From Aliikangiella maris (GTDB taxonomy: Bacteria; Pseudomonadota; Gammaproteobacteria; Enterobacterales; Kangiellaceae), in the NCBI RefSeq assembly GCF_040719265.1, contig NZ_JBFDAH010000020.1, positions 1-64,000 on the forward strand: a stretch of 64,000 nt of DNA. Reading direction: 5' to 3'. Under the pieces are notes generated by a model that was not told the DNA's origin, made no database searches, and was given only the letters and a program-made list of their open reading frames with translations. Positions 35,976 to 44,462 of the stretch are shown in pieces (the first letter of the stretch is position 1; each line of letters starts with the position of its first letter). The translations under genes and the position numbers were made by a program.

Positions 35976-37496
35976 TTAACGGGATGTCGGCATAATAAAA
36001 GCTGAGTGTTCTTCTGATGATGCGATACCAGCAGTTTGCCACCTACTGGTAACTGTTTTTAATCGAGTATAAAAGCGAACGCCTTCTTCGCCATGAATGT
36101 GATGATCGCCAAATAGTGAACTTTTCCAGCCACCAAAAGAGTGGAAGGCAACAGGAACCGGAATAGCAACATTAATTCCCACCATACCAACATGAATATT
36201 CCGCGAAAAATGTCGGGCTGCTTGTCCGCTTTGGGTGTAAATTGAAGTACCATTGGCATATTGGTGTTGATTAATCAGTGTAATTGCTTCATCCAGATCG
36301 TTAACACGAACAAGACATAATACTGGGCCAAATATTTCTTCTTGATAAATTGACATGTCGCTTGTCACTTCATCAAATAGCGTAGCGCCAATAAAAAATC
36401 CGGTATTGGTTGGTGCAAAAGTTTTTTGACGACCATCGACGACTAGTTTTGCTCCCTGTTCAACACCCGACTGAATGTAGTTTTTGACTTTGTTTAAATG
36501 TTCCGCAGTAATTAATGGTCCCATATCGGTATCTGACTGATCTCCTGGAGCAACTTTCAGTTGATTGATTTTGTCAACCAATATTTTACTTAGCGTATTG
36601 GCATTGTCCTCTCCGATTACAACGGCGACAGAAATAGCCATACAACGTTCACCTGCTGAACCAAATGCCGCACCAATTAGCGCGTCAGCAACTTCATGCT
36701 GAGAGGCATCGGGCATAACAACTAAATGATTTTTAGCACCACCGAGTGCTTGTACTCGCTTATTGCTAAGGGTTGCTTGTTGATAAATCGATTGTGCAAC
36801 ATGGGTGGAACCAACAAAACTGACAGCGCTAATTTCGGGGTGTGCTAATAAGTGTTTAACGGTTGTATGATCACCTTGTAATACATTAAATACACCGTTA
36901 GGTAATCCCGCCTGCTGTAATAGTTCGGCTAATACCAAACTGGCAGAAGGAACTTTTTCACTGGGTTTTAGTATCATACAGTTACCACAGGCAATCGCCA
37001 CCGGAATCATCCACAATGGTACCATTACCGGAAAGTTAAATGGTGTTATGCCCAGACAAACCCCGATCGGCTGACGGAAACCAGTGCAGTCAACTTGAGT
37101 GCTAACATTATCTGAAAACTGCCCGCCAAGCTGCGACGATATGCCGCATGAAAATTCGATAACTTCGAGTCCACGAATCACTTCTGCTTTCGCATCGGCA
37201 AATGTTTTACCATGCTCTTGTGTAATGATTCCCGCTAAACGCTCGAGATTTTTTTCTAGAAGTTCTCTAAATTTAAATAAAACACGTGCACGCTTTGCTG
37301 GACTGGTTAGTGACCATAATGCAAAAGCCTGCTGAGCTGTTTTTATAGTGCTTTGAATCTGGTGTTCGTCGGCAATTATAACTTGTGAAACCTGCTCACC
37401 TATCGCTGGATTAAATACCGGTAATTTGTTTTGCTCCAGATTAAGATGAATTTTCCCCTGAATAAAGTGACCGATTGTTTGCACGTTTAACTCCAT
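35976..37496 (-). CDS. mmsA: CoA-acylating methylmalonate-semialdehyde dehydrogenase-like protein
   Basis: The 506-residue product matches MmsA: oxidation of (methyl)malonate semialdehyde with NAD and CoA to propionyl- or acetyl-CoA. Visible markers are TPFNFPVMVPLWMIPVA, the GSTHVAQ NAD-binding loop, LGGAKNHLVVMPDA and the catalytic Cys in GSAGERCMAISVA. Length is normal for the family. Transcribed before the adjacent GMC gene, with a long leader (37497-37923) that likely carries a promoter, so this pair may be separate from the NRPS operon. Confidence 0.9.
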   Translation of the reverse strand: MELNVQTIGHFIQGKIHLNLEQNKLPVFNPAIGEQVSQVIIADEHQIQSTIKTAQQAFALWSLTSPAKRARVLFKFRELLEKNLERLAGIITQEHGKTFADAKAEVIRGLEVIEFSCGISSQLGGQFSDNVSTQVDCTGFRQPIGVCLGITPFNFPVMVPLWMIPVAIACGNCMILKPSEKVPSASLVLAELLQQAGLPNGVFNVLQGDHTTVKHLLAHPEISAVSFVGSTHVAQSIYQQATLSNKRVQALGGAKNHLVVMPDASQHEVADALIGAAFGSAGERCMAISVAVVIGEDNANTLSKILVDKINQLKVAPGDQSDTDMGPLITAEHLNKVKNYIQSGVEQGAKLVVDGRQKTFAPTNTGFFIGATLFDEVTSDMSIYQEEIFGPVLCLVRVNDLDEAITLINQHQYANGTSIYTQSGQAARHFSRNIHVGMVGINVAIPVPVAFHSFGGWKSSLFGDHHIHGEEGVRFYTRLKTVTSRWQTAGIASSEEHSAFIMPTSR

Positions 37497-37923
37497 TTTA
37501 AATATCGAAAAGAGAGAATAAATATTCCAAAAAGTCTAACAAGTAAGATAACGACAAAAGGTGTCGTCTTTCACATTATTTTTGTGTATTTGTACATTTG
37601 AATTAGGCGAGATTTTATTGATTTCTAATTAAATTATTTAAATCCATAACTTACTTGAAATTAACCACTTTTTTATCGGGGATACATTATTTAATCTAGC
37701 TTAAAAAAATACACTACAGTTTGATTAGATAAAATAGTTGAAGGCTAAACTATTTAATACGCATGTAATAATCTTTAATGTAGAGGTCAAATTATAAATC
37801 TGAAGTGATACTAGAAATAAAAAGCATTGATTTGAAATTTGCTGAGAATAAAAATAAAGCGTAAAAAATTACACTAAAAATATTCAACTATTCACATAAA
37901 TTATTCAGGTATTCGTTTGGTGA
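37497..37923. other. Leader region of the mmsA-GMC pair
   Basis: About 430 AT-rich bases without gene. It must contain the minus-strand promoter of the pair, unless transcription reads in from upstream. No motif was clear. Confidence 0.4.
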
Positions 37924-37953
37924 CACAGAATGAAAATGCAACTTCATTCTGTG
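37924..37953. terminator. Hairpin after the DUF2938 gene
   Basis: CACAGAATGAA and TTCATTCTGTG form a perfect 11-bp stem with an 8-base loop, 24 bp downstream of the DUF2938 stop (minus strand). No T-run, so a weak terminator or processing site. Confidence 0.6.
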
Positions 37954-37977
37954 CAGTGTATTATAGTGTGGACGAAT

Positions 37978-38481
37978 TTATGCTGCGTAACGTAGGCTAT
38001 TTAAAATCGCAGCAAGATATAAACCCACGGCAAACGATGTATGCGCAATTAAACTGCGCAGCCGAGCGGTATTAGGGGCTGGTGTCTTAGATGCTGCGAC
38101 ACCAAATCCAAATCCAGGTTGCATAATTAAAAAGGGAAATAATACGGTCATAATGCCGAAGGTAATCGGCAATATGGGGGTTGGCTGGCTTAACCATGAC
38201 TGATTAACCAGTATTAACAGGACTGCCGCAAAAATAATTCCTGTTAAATAATGAATGATCCAACCTAAAATCATTTCGCCCGGCATTGGTGCTGAGTCTA
38301 TAATTTTATTGTGGGTAAATTTACCTTTTCCAAAATATAAAAACCAGCGTCCAACCAAGGCATAATTAAGTGAGGGAATATTAAAGATTTTTTTTTGTAA
38401 AAAAGCCCATAAATCCATAACGATGGTAGCTATGACACCAATAATGACTGTATCGAACAATAGATCTGAATTAAAGATCAC
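37978..38481 (-). CDS. DUF2938-family membrane protein
   Basis: About 167 residues, four predicted membrane helices (TVIIGVIATIVMDLWAF, YLTGIIFAAVLLILV, ITFGIMTVLFPFLIM, SFAVGLYLAAIL). Segments GRWFLYFGKGKF, LGWIIHYLTG and LRSLIAHTSFAVGLYL are those of DUF2938. The GTG at 38481 is chosen as start because GGAGG lies 6 bp upstream; the longer frame from 38514 would place this site inside the gene. It follows the flavoprotein by about 110 bp on the same strand. Function unknown. Confidence 0.85.
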   Translation of the reverse strand: MIFNSDLLFDTVIIGVIATIVMDLWAFLQKKIFNIPSLNYALVGRWFLYFGKGKFTHNKIIDSAPMPGEMILGWIIHYLTGIIFAAVLLILVNQSWLSQPTPILPITFGIMTVLFPFLIMQPGFGFGVAASKTPAPNTARLRSLIAHTSFAVGLYLAAILNSLRYAA

Positions 38482-38591
38482 TCTACTCCTCCATAAACAA
38501 TTTAAATTGAGCACTACATAAATTGAAAAAATATATTATACATTTTAAAAACTAATTTTAATTTAATAACGCTTAGATACATTATCAATAT

Positions 38592-39179
38592 TTATGTATT
38601 CGCGCGAAGATTATTTAATCGTTTATTAATTAAGTCAAGGAAATCTTTTTTTGTTGGCAGGGAAGGGTAGCCAACATATCGTTGCAATGCTGCATCAAAA
38701 TGCTCATGTCTAGTTGGCTCAACAACCTCATAACCATCTTCTCTAATTTGCTTGATATTTCTTTTTACGGCGGGTTTATTCCACATGCTGGTGCCCATAA
38801 CAGGGAAAAAAATAACTGGATATTCGGCTGCCAAAATGACAGTGGTGAGTCGATTTGTCGCACCGCCATTAGCAACAGTTGAAAGTGTATTCGCCGTAGT
38901 CGGTATTACCAGTAAAATGTCGTGATCGGCAACAATTTTAGAGGGTTTATCTGTCGGCCAGTCTACAGGTTGGTCGCCGCTGATCACTCTGTCGGCATAG
39001 ATTGCCATCGTTTCTGCAGGAAAAAATGTAAGTGCTGTTGGAGTCATTAATACGCTAAGATGACAATCAATTTCTTCTTTTATCGCATTTAAATATTCGG
39101 GCAGTTTTACAATGTCAATTGACCCTGTAGTACCGATTAAAATTCTTGGTTTACTCATCTTTTTCTCAGTTGCTTGCAT
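38592..39179 (-). CDS. HFCD-fold flavoprotein (EpiD/PPC-decarboxylase-like) without the usual His
   Basis: About 195 residues, an FMN-binding flavoprotein of the homo-oligomeric Cys-decarboxylase fold. ILIGTTGSIDIVKLP opens the Rossmann-like core, IPTTANTLSTVANG corresponds to the PASANT motif, and PVMGTSMWNKPAV to the PXMNxxMW substrate clamp (with Gly-Thr instead of Met-Asn). Aligned from memory to EpiD, the catalytic His67 falls on a Pro (TDKPSKIV), so classical decarboxylation of C-terminal Cys is doubtful. ATG 39179 with AAGGA is preferred to the longer frame. It follows the truncated hemoglobin gene by about 200 bp. Confidence 0.85.
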   Translation of the reverse strand: MQATEKKMSKPRILIGTTGSIDIVKLPEYLNAIKEEIDCHLSVLMTPTALTFFPAETMAIYADRVISGDQPVDWPTDKPSKIVADHDILLVIPTTANTLSTVANGGATNRLTTVILAAEYPVIFFPVMGTSMWNKPAVKRNIKQIREDGYEVVEPTRHEHFDAALQRYVGYPSLPTKKDFLDLINKRLNNLRANT

Positions 39180-39300
39180 GGTAAATGATCCTTGAATGTC
39201 GATAAATTCAATGTTGTTGATGCTAGTTGTTTTGTCTCTTTTATTTTGACACTGATATTTTGACACTAAAAAATTGTTTGTCTTTTATTGGCAGTGTATT

Positions 39301-39340
39301 GGCAAGTGGGTGTATATCTACAATGCACATACCACTTGCC
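39301..39340. promoter_or_regulatory. Long inverted repeat between hemoglobin and flavoprotein genes
   Basis: GGCAAGTGG and CCACTTGCC are perfect 9-bp arms 22 bases apart; the loop contains a second weak palindrome. It lies 42 bp after the hemoglobin stop and 122 bp before the flavoprotein start (minus strand). Terminator-like hairpin or regulator site; no T-run. Confidence 0.55.
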
Positions 39341-39381
39341 CTTACCGAAAATAATTTTAATATGCATTAATAGAAGTTGAG

Positions 39382-39912
39382 TTACAAGGTGCCTGGAGGC
39401 GCTTCACCCCAACCCCATTTGGGCATCGTTGTACGTTTTGAAGGCGGCGCATCGGGTTGAGAGTTTCTAAATGCGCGACGTGAGCCCCATTCCAGATATC
39501 CAACAAACGCTGAACGAAACTCGGGGTCGCTGGGCATACCAATTTCATCTGCTGCATCGATCATTAACTTGACCCAACGCTCTCTTTGATCGGCTCGTAT
39601 TCTACGACCTCTATGTCGAGCAATCATTGATTTGAAACCACCACGTACTTCTGTATAAATTTTGGCACCACCTAACACTTCTTCAAACCACATCGCTACG
39701 TGATCGGGGTGGTCATCTTTCATTTTGGTAAATAGTGGTTCTAACAAATCATCCACGACAACCTTGGCATAAAATGTTTTCATTAGATTTCTTAATACAT
39801 CTCTTCCTCCTAACCATTCGAATAAGGTTGGAAATGATTTTTCATCAAATTCTTGTGCTAATATAGGTTCTGAATTTTCATTCTTTACATCAGTTTCTGT
39901 TGCTTGTTCCAC
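39382..39912 (-). CDS. Group II-type truncated hemoglobin with C-terminal extension
   Basis: The 176-residue product begins with GTG preceded by GAGGA. After a 25-residue acidic N-terminus the globin core shows LFEWLGGRDVLRNLMKTFY (B helix with Tyr), the proximal His in MIARHRGRRI, and the G8 Trp in RERWVKLM. A tail ending MPKWGWGEAPPG extends beyond the usual 125-130 residues. Truncated hemoglobins bind O2 or NO and some assist oxygen-using enzymes. It lies 49 bp after the GNAT gene, at the end of the NRPS operon, which is an unusual partner. Confidence 0.88.
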   Translation of the reverse strand: MEQATETDVKNENSEPILAQEFDEKSFPTLFEWLGGRDVLRNLMKTFYAKVVVDDLLEPLFTKMKDDHPDHVAMWFEEVLGGAKIYTEVRGGFKSMIARHRGRRIRADQRERWVKLMIDAADEIGMPSDPEFRSAFVGYLEWGSRRAFRNSQPDAPPSKRTTMPKWGWGEAPPGTL

Positions 39913-39961
39913 AGTTCAATCCTCATTTATTTAATTAATGTCAAGTAAAGCTAGTTTCTGA

Positions 39962-40843
39962 TTAGCCTAACTCTAATGAAGCGATTGCTTTTATCTTTTC
40001 TGGCGTGCCTGTTGGGGGCGTGCCTCGATACATTCGATTAGTGTAAAATATTTCTGACATTCCGAGTTTAATTAACAGAGCGATTAATGAGTGACTACGC
40101 TCAGCAATATCAACGGTAACTCGACTATTGTCTGGAAGTGATTTTAATGCGGTTATAACCAGACTGTTGGCGATTTCTTCGTTATCACTATAAATTGGTC
40201 CAAGGCGGTAGCCATCAGTCGATGGACGTATGCCTAATAATCCTTGAATGCCTGCTGGCGTCTGATAAACATATCCGGTGTTGTCTTCATAGGTAAACCA
40301 ATGTTGCAGAAATTTTTCGCGTCTTAATCCCATGCATTGAAAATCGTATTCATAAATGCCGGGCAGCATGGTGGAGTTAATTGTTGAAATATGTTTATTA
40401 TTAATCGGGTAGTCTTCTAATAATTGCTGTCTAATTTGACCGCTAAACCTGAAGTTTTTGTAATAAGTGGTAAATCCCCACTTGGCATAGTTTTCAGTTT
40501 GCTCTGGCATACCGTCTAGTGCGAGTACAAAATCATCGAAAAACTTTAGAAAATACTCCCAGGTTTTAAGTCCATATCCTTTACCTCGCTGGTTGGGCTC
40601 AGCAAGATAATGTCCCATATGGGCATAGTGATCACCGTATCGAACACAGGAAATTGATGCGACAGGTTGTCCATTGACAAAGCCAACAAAAAAGCCATCA
40701 GGGTCGGTATGATAAAAGCAATAATGATCGTTATGACCCAGATCCCACTTTTCATAGGCTGCCCATTGTAAAGGAGCTTTCCATTGTTCAAAGGTACATC
40801 GTGCTACCTGACATTCTTCGTTTTGTAATACTGAGGTACTCAT
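39962..40843 (-). CDS. GNAT N-acetyltransferase with DUF1248-like C-terminal domain
   Basis: The 293-residue product has an N-terminal GNAT fold: VASISCVRYGDHYAHMGHYLAEPNQRGKGYGLKTW contains the acetyl-CoA loop (R-G-K-G-Y-G). The second half (TDGYRLGPIYSDNEEIANSL, VTVDIAERSHSLIALLIKLG) matches the C-terminal domain often fused to GNATs. Ribosome site GGGAG. It could acetylate an amine of the peptide product, giving self-protection or a final modification. Third-last of the tightly packed operon starting with the NRPS. Confidence 0.87.
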   Translation of the reverse strand: MSTSVLQNEECQVARCTFEQWKAPLQWAAYEKWDLGHNDHYCFYHTDPDGFFVGFVNGQPVASISCVRYGDHYAHMGHYLAEPNQRGKGYGLKTWEYFLKFFDDFVLALDGMPEQTENYAKWGFTTYYKNFRFSGQIRQQLLEDYPINNKHISTINSTMLPGIYEYDFQCMGLRREKFLQHWFTYEDNTGYVYQTPAGIQGLLGIRPSTDGYRLGPIYSDNEEIANSLVITALKSLPDNSRVTVDIAERSHSLIALLIKLGMSEIFYTNRMYRGTPPTGTPEKIKAIASLELG

Positions 40844-40872
40844 TTATTTCTCCCGTTCGATTAAATTGGTTG

Positions 40873-42009
40873 TTATAGCCCTAAAGATTTACTGATAATT
40901 TCTTTGAGAATTTCACTGGTGCCACCATATATTTTTTGTACTCGACTGGTTGACCAAGCTTTTCCTATAGGTGAGTCTTGAAGATAGCCCGATGCACCAT
41001 GAAGTTGCAGGCAATGATCTGCGACTTTAAATTGTAATTCAGTGGTCCATAGTTTTACTTGCGCGGCTTCTACTACGCTGAGTTGGTTTTTATTAAATTT
41101 ATCAATTGAGCTTTCTAAATAAATACGGGCAATTTTTAATTCGGTATCTAATTGGGCCAGTAAAAAGCGATTGTGTTGAAAGTGGCCGATAGCTTGCCCA
41201 AAAGCTTGTCGGTGTTTAACATAGTTGAGTGTTTGTTGAAAAATTAATTCTGCAAAAACGACGGCAACACAGGCAATACTTAATCTTTCTCTTGGCATGG
41301 CCCCCATAAAGTAAGCGTTACCCAGATTCTCTCTGCCAAGCAGATTTTCTTTAGGTACGCGGCAATCTTTAAAGTACAGCGCTGAATTATCACTGGCAGG
41401 CCAGCCGAGTTTTTTATAATTTTCACCACGGGTAAATCCATCAAGTCCTCTTTCAATCACTAATAGACTGATTCCGCGACCTTGCTCTTGCTGAGAAGTT
41501 TTAACCGCCGTGACAACCAGGTCCGCGTTGATGCCATTGGTGATGTAGGACTTGCAACCATTAACCAGATAATGATCACCTTGTAAAACGGCTTGAGTTT
41601 TTATGTTCGTTGTATCAGAACCACCATCGGGTTCTGTGACGGCAATTGCGGCAATGAGTTCGCCACTACATAATGCTGGTAACCAGCGCTGCTTTTGGCT
41701 ATCGTTACCTAAAGTTGCAATGTAGCTTGCAGTCACATCATTATGGGATACAAAACCTGGTACATCGACGCCCGACTTAAGCATTTCTTCGATTACAATT
41801 AATGGATAGTGATAATCTGATTCACCTTGACCACCAAAATTTTCAGCAACACCTATGCCCAACATTTTTGCTTTACCGGCTTTTAACCAAAATGACTTAT
41901 CAATAATTCCATTGCTTTCCCAATCATTGATTTGCGGAATGGCCTCTTTATGTAAAAAGTCACGGCAAGCATTACGAAATATTTGTTGTTTTTCAGTTTC
42001 TTTATTCAC
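40873..42009 (-). CDS. Acyl-CoA dehydrogenase of the LCAD/IVD type
   Basis: The 378-residue product starts with GTG (AAAGGA 8 bp upstream). AVTEPDGGSDTTNIKT is the FAD-binding signature 1 and LQLHGASGYLQD signature 2. The helix-K position Glu is Gly (IYGGTSEILKEI), as in long-chain and isovaleryl dehydrogenases, and the alternative catalytic Glu is present in PRERLSIA (near residue 241). So the enzyme should be active. In an NRPS operon such enzymes desaturate carrier-bound acyl or aminoacyl groups; here thiazoline to thiazole or side-chain oxidation is possible, which is inference. Confidence 0.9.
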   Translation of the reverse strand: MNKETEKQQIFRNACRDFLHKEAIPQINDWESNGIIDKSFWLKAGKAKMLGIGVAENFGGQGESDYHYPLIVIEEMLKSGVDVPGFVSHNDVTASYIATLGNDSQKQRWLPALCSGELIAAIAVTEPDGGSDTTNIKTQAVLQGDHYLVNGCKSYITNGINADLVVTAVKTSQQEQGRGISLLVIERGLDGFTRGENYKKLGWPASDNSALYFKDCRVPKENLLGRENLGNAYFMGAMPRERLSIACVAVVFAELIFQQTLNYVKHRQAFGQAIGHFQHNRFLLAQLDTELKIARIYLESSIDKFNKNQLSVVEAAQVKLWTTELQFKVADHCLQLHGASGYLQDSPIGKAWSTSRVQKIYGGTSEILKEIISKSLGL

Positions 42010-42027
42010 GAATGAGGTCCTTTGGTT

Positions 42028-42834
42028 TCATACTGTATGCGTTTTGAGTTGAGTTGCGGATTGAGCCGATAACGAATCAAACATTGATGACCTGACAGAA
42101 AGTGGGGGCTCGATTAGGTTTTTAAGGCAAGCTTGATAAACCAGATCCCATCGTTGGTAAATTGAAAAATGCCCACCTTCTATCTCAATGAGTCTTGTTT
42201 GACTAGTCGTATGATTTTGCCAGGCTTTAATCATATCCATACTGACATGCGGGTCTCGTGTACCATTAAATAGAACGAAAGGCTGGTTAACTTTGCATGA
42301 TTTTAAATTTAAAAACTGCTCGCGAATGGTATAGTCTGCTCTAAGTTGATTAATGATGACTTTAGCAAAGCTGGGGTTTGCCAGTAATTTGTCTGGCGTT
42401 GCTGAATCGGCTTTGGCTCGCTCAAGAATTTTTTTATCACTCCAAAGATGCATATCATCTGGCTGTTGAATACTTGGCGCAAGCGACCCTGAAATAATAC
42501 TGTAAGTGGGAGTCAGCTTATAAAGTTTTTGGAGTATATTCGTGACCGCAAAGCTGAGTACGCCACCAAAGCTATGACCAAAAGTAATCCAGTCTTTTAC
42601 TCCTTTGGGTTGCTGATGTTGAAAATCCTGATAGATATAATCTGCCAGTGACTTGCTGAGTTCAGATAATGACGCAAATGTCTTTTCACGAATGAGTTTT
42701 CCACGGCCCGCTCTTTCCAGCGGAATAAACCGAATGAGCGAATCACTTGCCAGTTGATTTATCCAAGGCTGATAACTTGAAGCACTTGCACCAGCATGTG
42801 AAAAAGCATAAATGATACGTCGCGGTTGATTCAT
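42028..42834 (-). CDS. Type II thioesterase (NRPS editing)
   Basis: The 268-residue alpha/beta hydrolase resembles GrsT/SrfAD. ISHAGASASSY-like N-terminus (IYAFSHAGASASSYQPW), LERAGRGK, nucleophile elbow GHSFGGVLSF, acidic residue in NGTRDPHVSM and GGHFSIYQ with the catalytic His. It removes wrong or stalled groups from carrier domains; as no TE domain is attached to the NRPS it may also release the product. AAAGGAG precedes the ATG, and the start overlaps the GMC stop codon by 4 bp. Confidence 0.92.
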   Translation of the reverse strand: MNQPRRIIYAFSHAGASASSYQPWINQLASDSLIRFIPLERAGRGKLIREKTFASLSELSKSLADYIYQDFQHQQPKGVKDWITFGHSFGGVLSFAVTNILQKLYKLTPTYSIISGSLAPSIQQPDDMHLWSDKKILERAKADSATPDKLLANPSFAKVIINQLRADYTIREQFLNLKSCKVNQPFVLFNGTRDPHVSMDMIKAWQNHTTSQTRLIEIEGGHFSIYQRWDLVYQACLKNLIEPPLSVRSSMFDSLSAQSATQLKTHTV

Positions 42835-44462
42835 GATTGACTCCTTTGAATTAGCTGATCTGATAATTTTTCAGCAACCATGATAGTGGTCAAATTTGTT
42901 GGCATCGAAGGAATAGCGGGAAATACTGAAGCATCGAGTACGGTTAACCCGTTTATTCCATGAACGCATCCATTTTCATCAGTAACAGCATCCGGATCTT
43001 CTTTGCGGCCCATCTTTAGCGTGCCACTGGCGTGCCAGCCGGGATTAATTAAATTACTGACAACAGTTTGCATTACCTTATCGTTGTTAATGATGGTTTC
43101 AGACCAAAATAAGGTTTCTTGTAAATATTGGCGAATAGTAGGTGCTTGTAGTGTCTGCCAAATATTTCTAACGCCTGCTACCATGCGCAAAATATCTTGC
43201 TGGTCTTGAGCTATGGGTAAATAAATAAGCGGTCGCTGTTGGGGATTGGTGGATTGAATACTTATTTTGCCTCTTGCCTGAGGACGCATAAGCATGACCG
43301 AGATGCCGACTAAAGCGGGATGGGCGATGTCCTGAAAACCGGGAACTGTCGTACTGTCAATACTGTTTAATAGACCAATTTGAATATCTGTTTGCTGATC
43401 TACACCACTTTGGCTACGTGTTGCAAATTGCCGCCACGGCATACCGCTTTGACATACGCCTGGCTTAGGTACTGACCATACTACCAGTGAGGAATGGTCT
43501 TGCAGATTTTTTCCAACTCCGGGCAGCGCTTGATTCAACGGAATATTTAACGCGCCAAGATGATCCGGATCGCCAATACCTGAACGTTGTAATACTGCGG
43601 CTGATCCAATTGCGCCAGCACTTAATACCACTTCAGAACTTTGTAAGTAATATTCTTTGTCATCAACCTTAATGGTAATTCCAATGACTTGCTGATTTTC
43701 GAGTTTGACTTTATCGACAAGTGCATCGGTGATGACACTTAGGTTCTCGCGTGATTTGAGCGGCTCTAAATATGCCCGGTATACATCAATTCGTTCGGCA
43801 TTAGGTGCAACATTTGAAGGAACCAGCCCAACACCTGGCGCTTCACCAATATTTAAATCGTCAACATAGTTTAAACCTTGTTTAACACTGATATCTGCGA
43901 AAGTGGCATCCAGAGGATGAATTTCTTCAGGTTGTGGACGCCGTAAGCGCATTGGTCCCTGGCTGCCGTGCAGTTGATGTTCGGCAAAATCCAAATCATG
44001 TTCTAATTGTTTATACCAAGGGAGAACGGATTCCCAAGACCATTGTTTTCCTATTTGCTGTTCCCACAAAGCAAAGTCACTTGGAAAGGCTCGCAGCGCA
44101 ACAGCACCATTAACTGCCGATGAACCGCCCATCACTTTACCAAGTCGATAGTTAAATATTTTTTTGCTCGATGAGTTTTGGGTTAGTTGATTTTTAAATT
44201 CTGTAAAACTTTCGATATTTAAATGCTTGTCACGAATATTAGCGGTGTAGTCCCAGTTGTACCCCTCCAAAACCAAGCGTGAGGCATCTCTTAACGGACT
44301 GCTTTGATGATTCACATCAGATGCACCTCCAGCCTCTATCAGAAGTACTTTTTTCGCTGGATTGGCCGACAAGCGAGCGGCAGCTACGCAGCCTGCCGAG
44401 CCGCCGCCAATAATTATATAGTCGTATTCGGTAACCGAGTTTTGATTCACTGAAATGTCCAT
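42831..44462 (-). CDS. GMC-family FAD oxidoreductase of the NRPS operon
   Basis: The 543-residue product has the FAD site (IIIGGGSAGCVAAARL, LLIEAGGAS), GKVMGGSSAVNGAVALRA and GAIGSAAVLQRSGIG signatures, and the active-site His in GWHASGTLKMG with PTNLTTIMVAEK at the end. Substrate probably an alcohol or amine-alcohol. It is only distantly similar to the second GMC enzyme at 34322. Its ATG overlaps the NRPS stop codon (TAATG), so the two are translationally coupled, which strongly suggests it works on the NRPS product or precursor. Confidence 0.92.
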   Translation of the reverse strand: MDISVNQNSVTEYDYIIIGGGSAGCVAAARLSANPAKKVLLIEAGGASDVNHQSSPLRDASRLVLEGYNWDYTANIRDKHLNIESFTEFKNQLTQNSSSKKIFNYRLGKVMGGSSAVNGAVALRAFPSDFALWEQQIGKQWSWESVLPWYKQLEHDLDFAEHQLHGSQGPMRLRRPQPEEIHPLDATFADISVKQGLNYVDDLNIGEAPGVGLVPSNVAPNAERIDVYRAYLEPLKSRENLSVITDALVDKVKLENQQVIGITIKVDDKEYYLQSSEVVLSAGAIGSAAVLQRSGIGDPDHLGALNIPLNQALPGVGKNLQDHSSLVVWSVPKPGVCQSGMPWRQFATRSQSGVDQQTDIQIGLLNSIDSTTVPGFQDIAHPALVGISVMLMRPQARGKISIQSTNPQQRPLIYLPIAQDQQDILRMVAGVRNIWQTLQAPTIRQYLQETLFWSETIINNDKVMQTVVSNLINPGWHASGTLKMGRKEDPDAVTDENGCVHGINGLTVLDASVFPAIPSMPTNLTTIMVAEKLSDQLIQRSQS

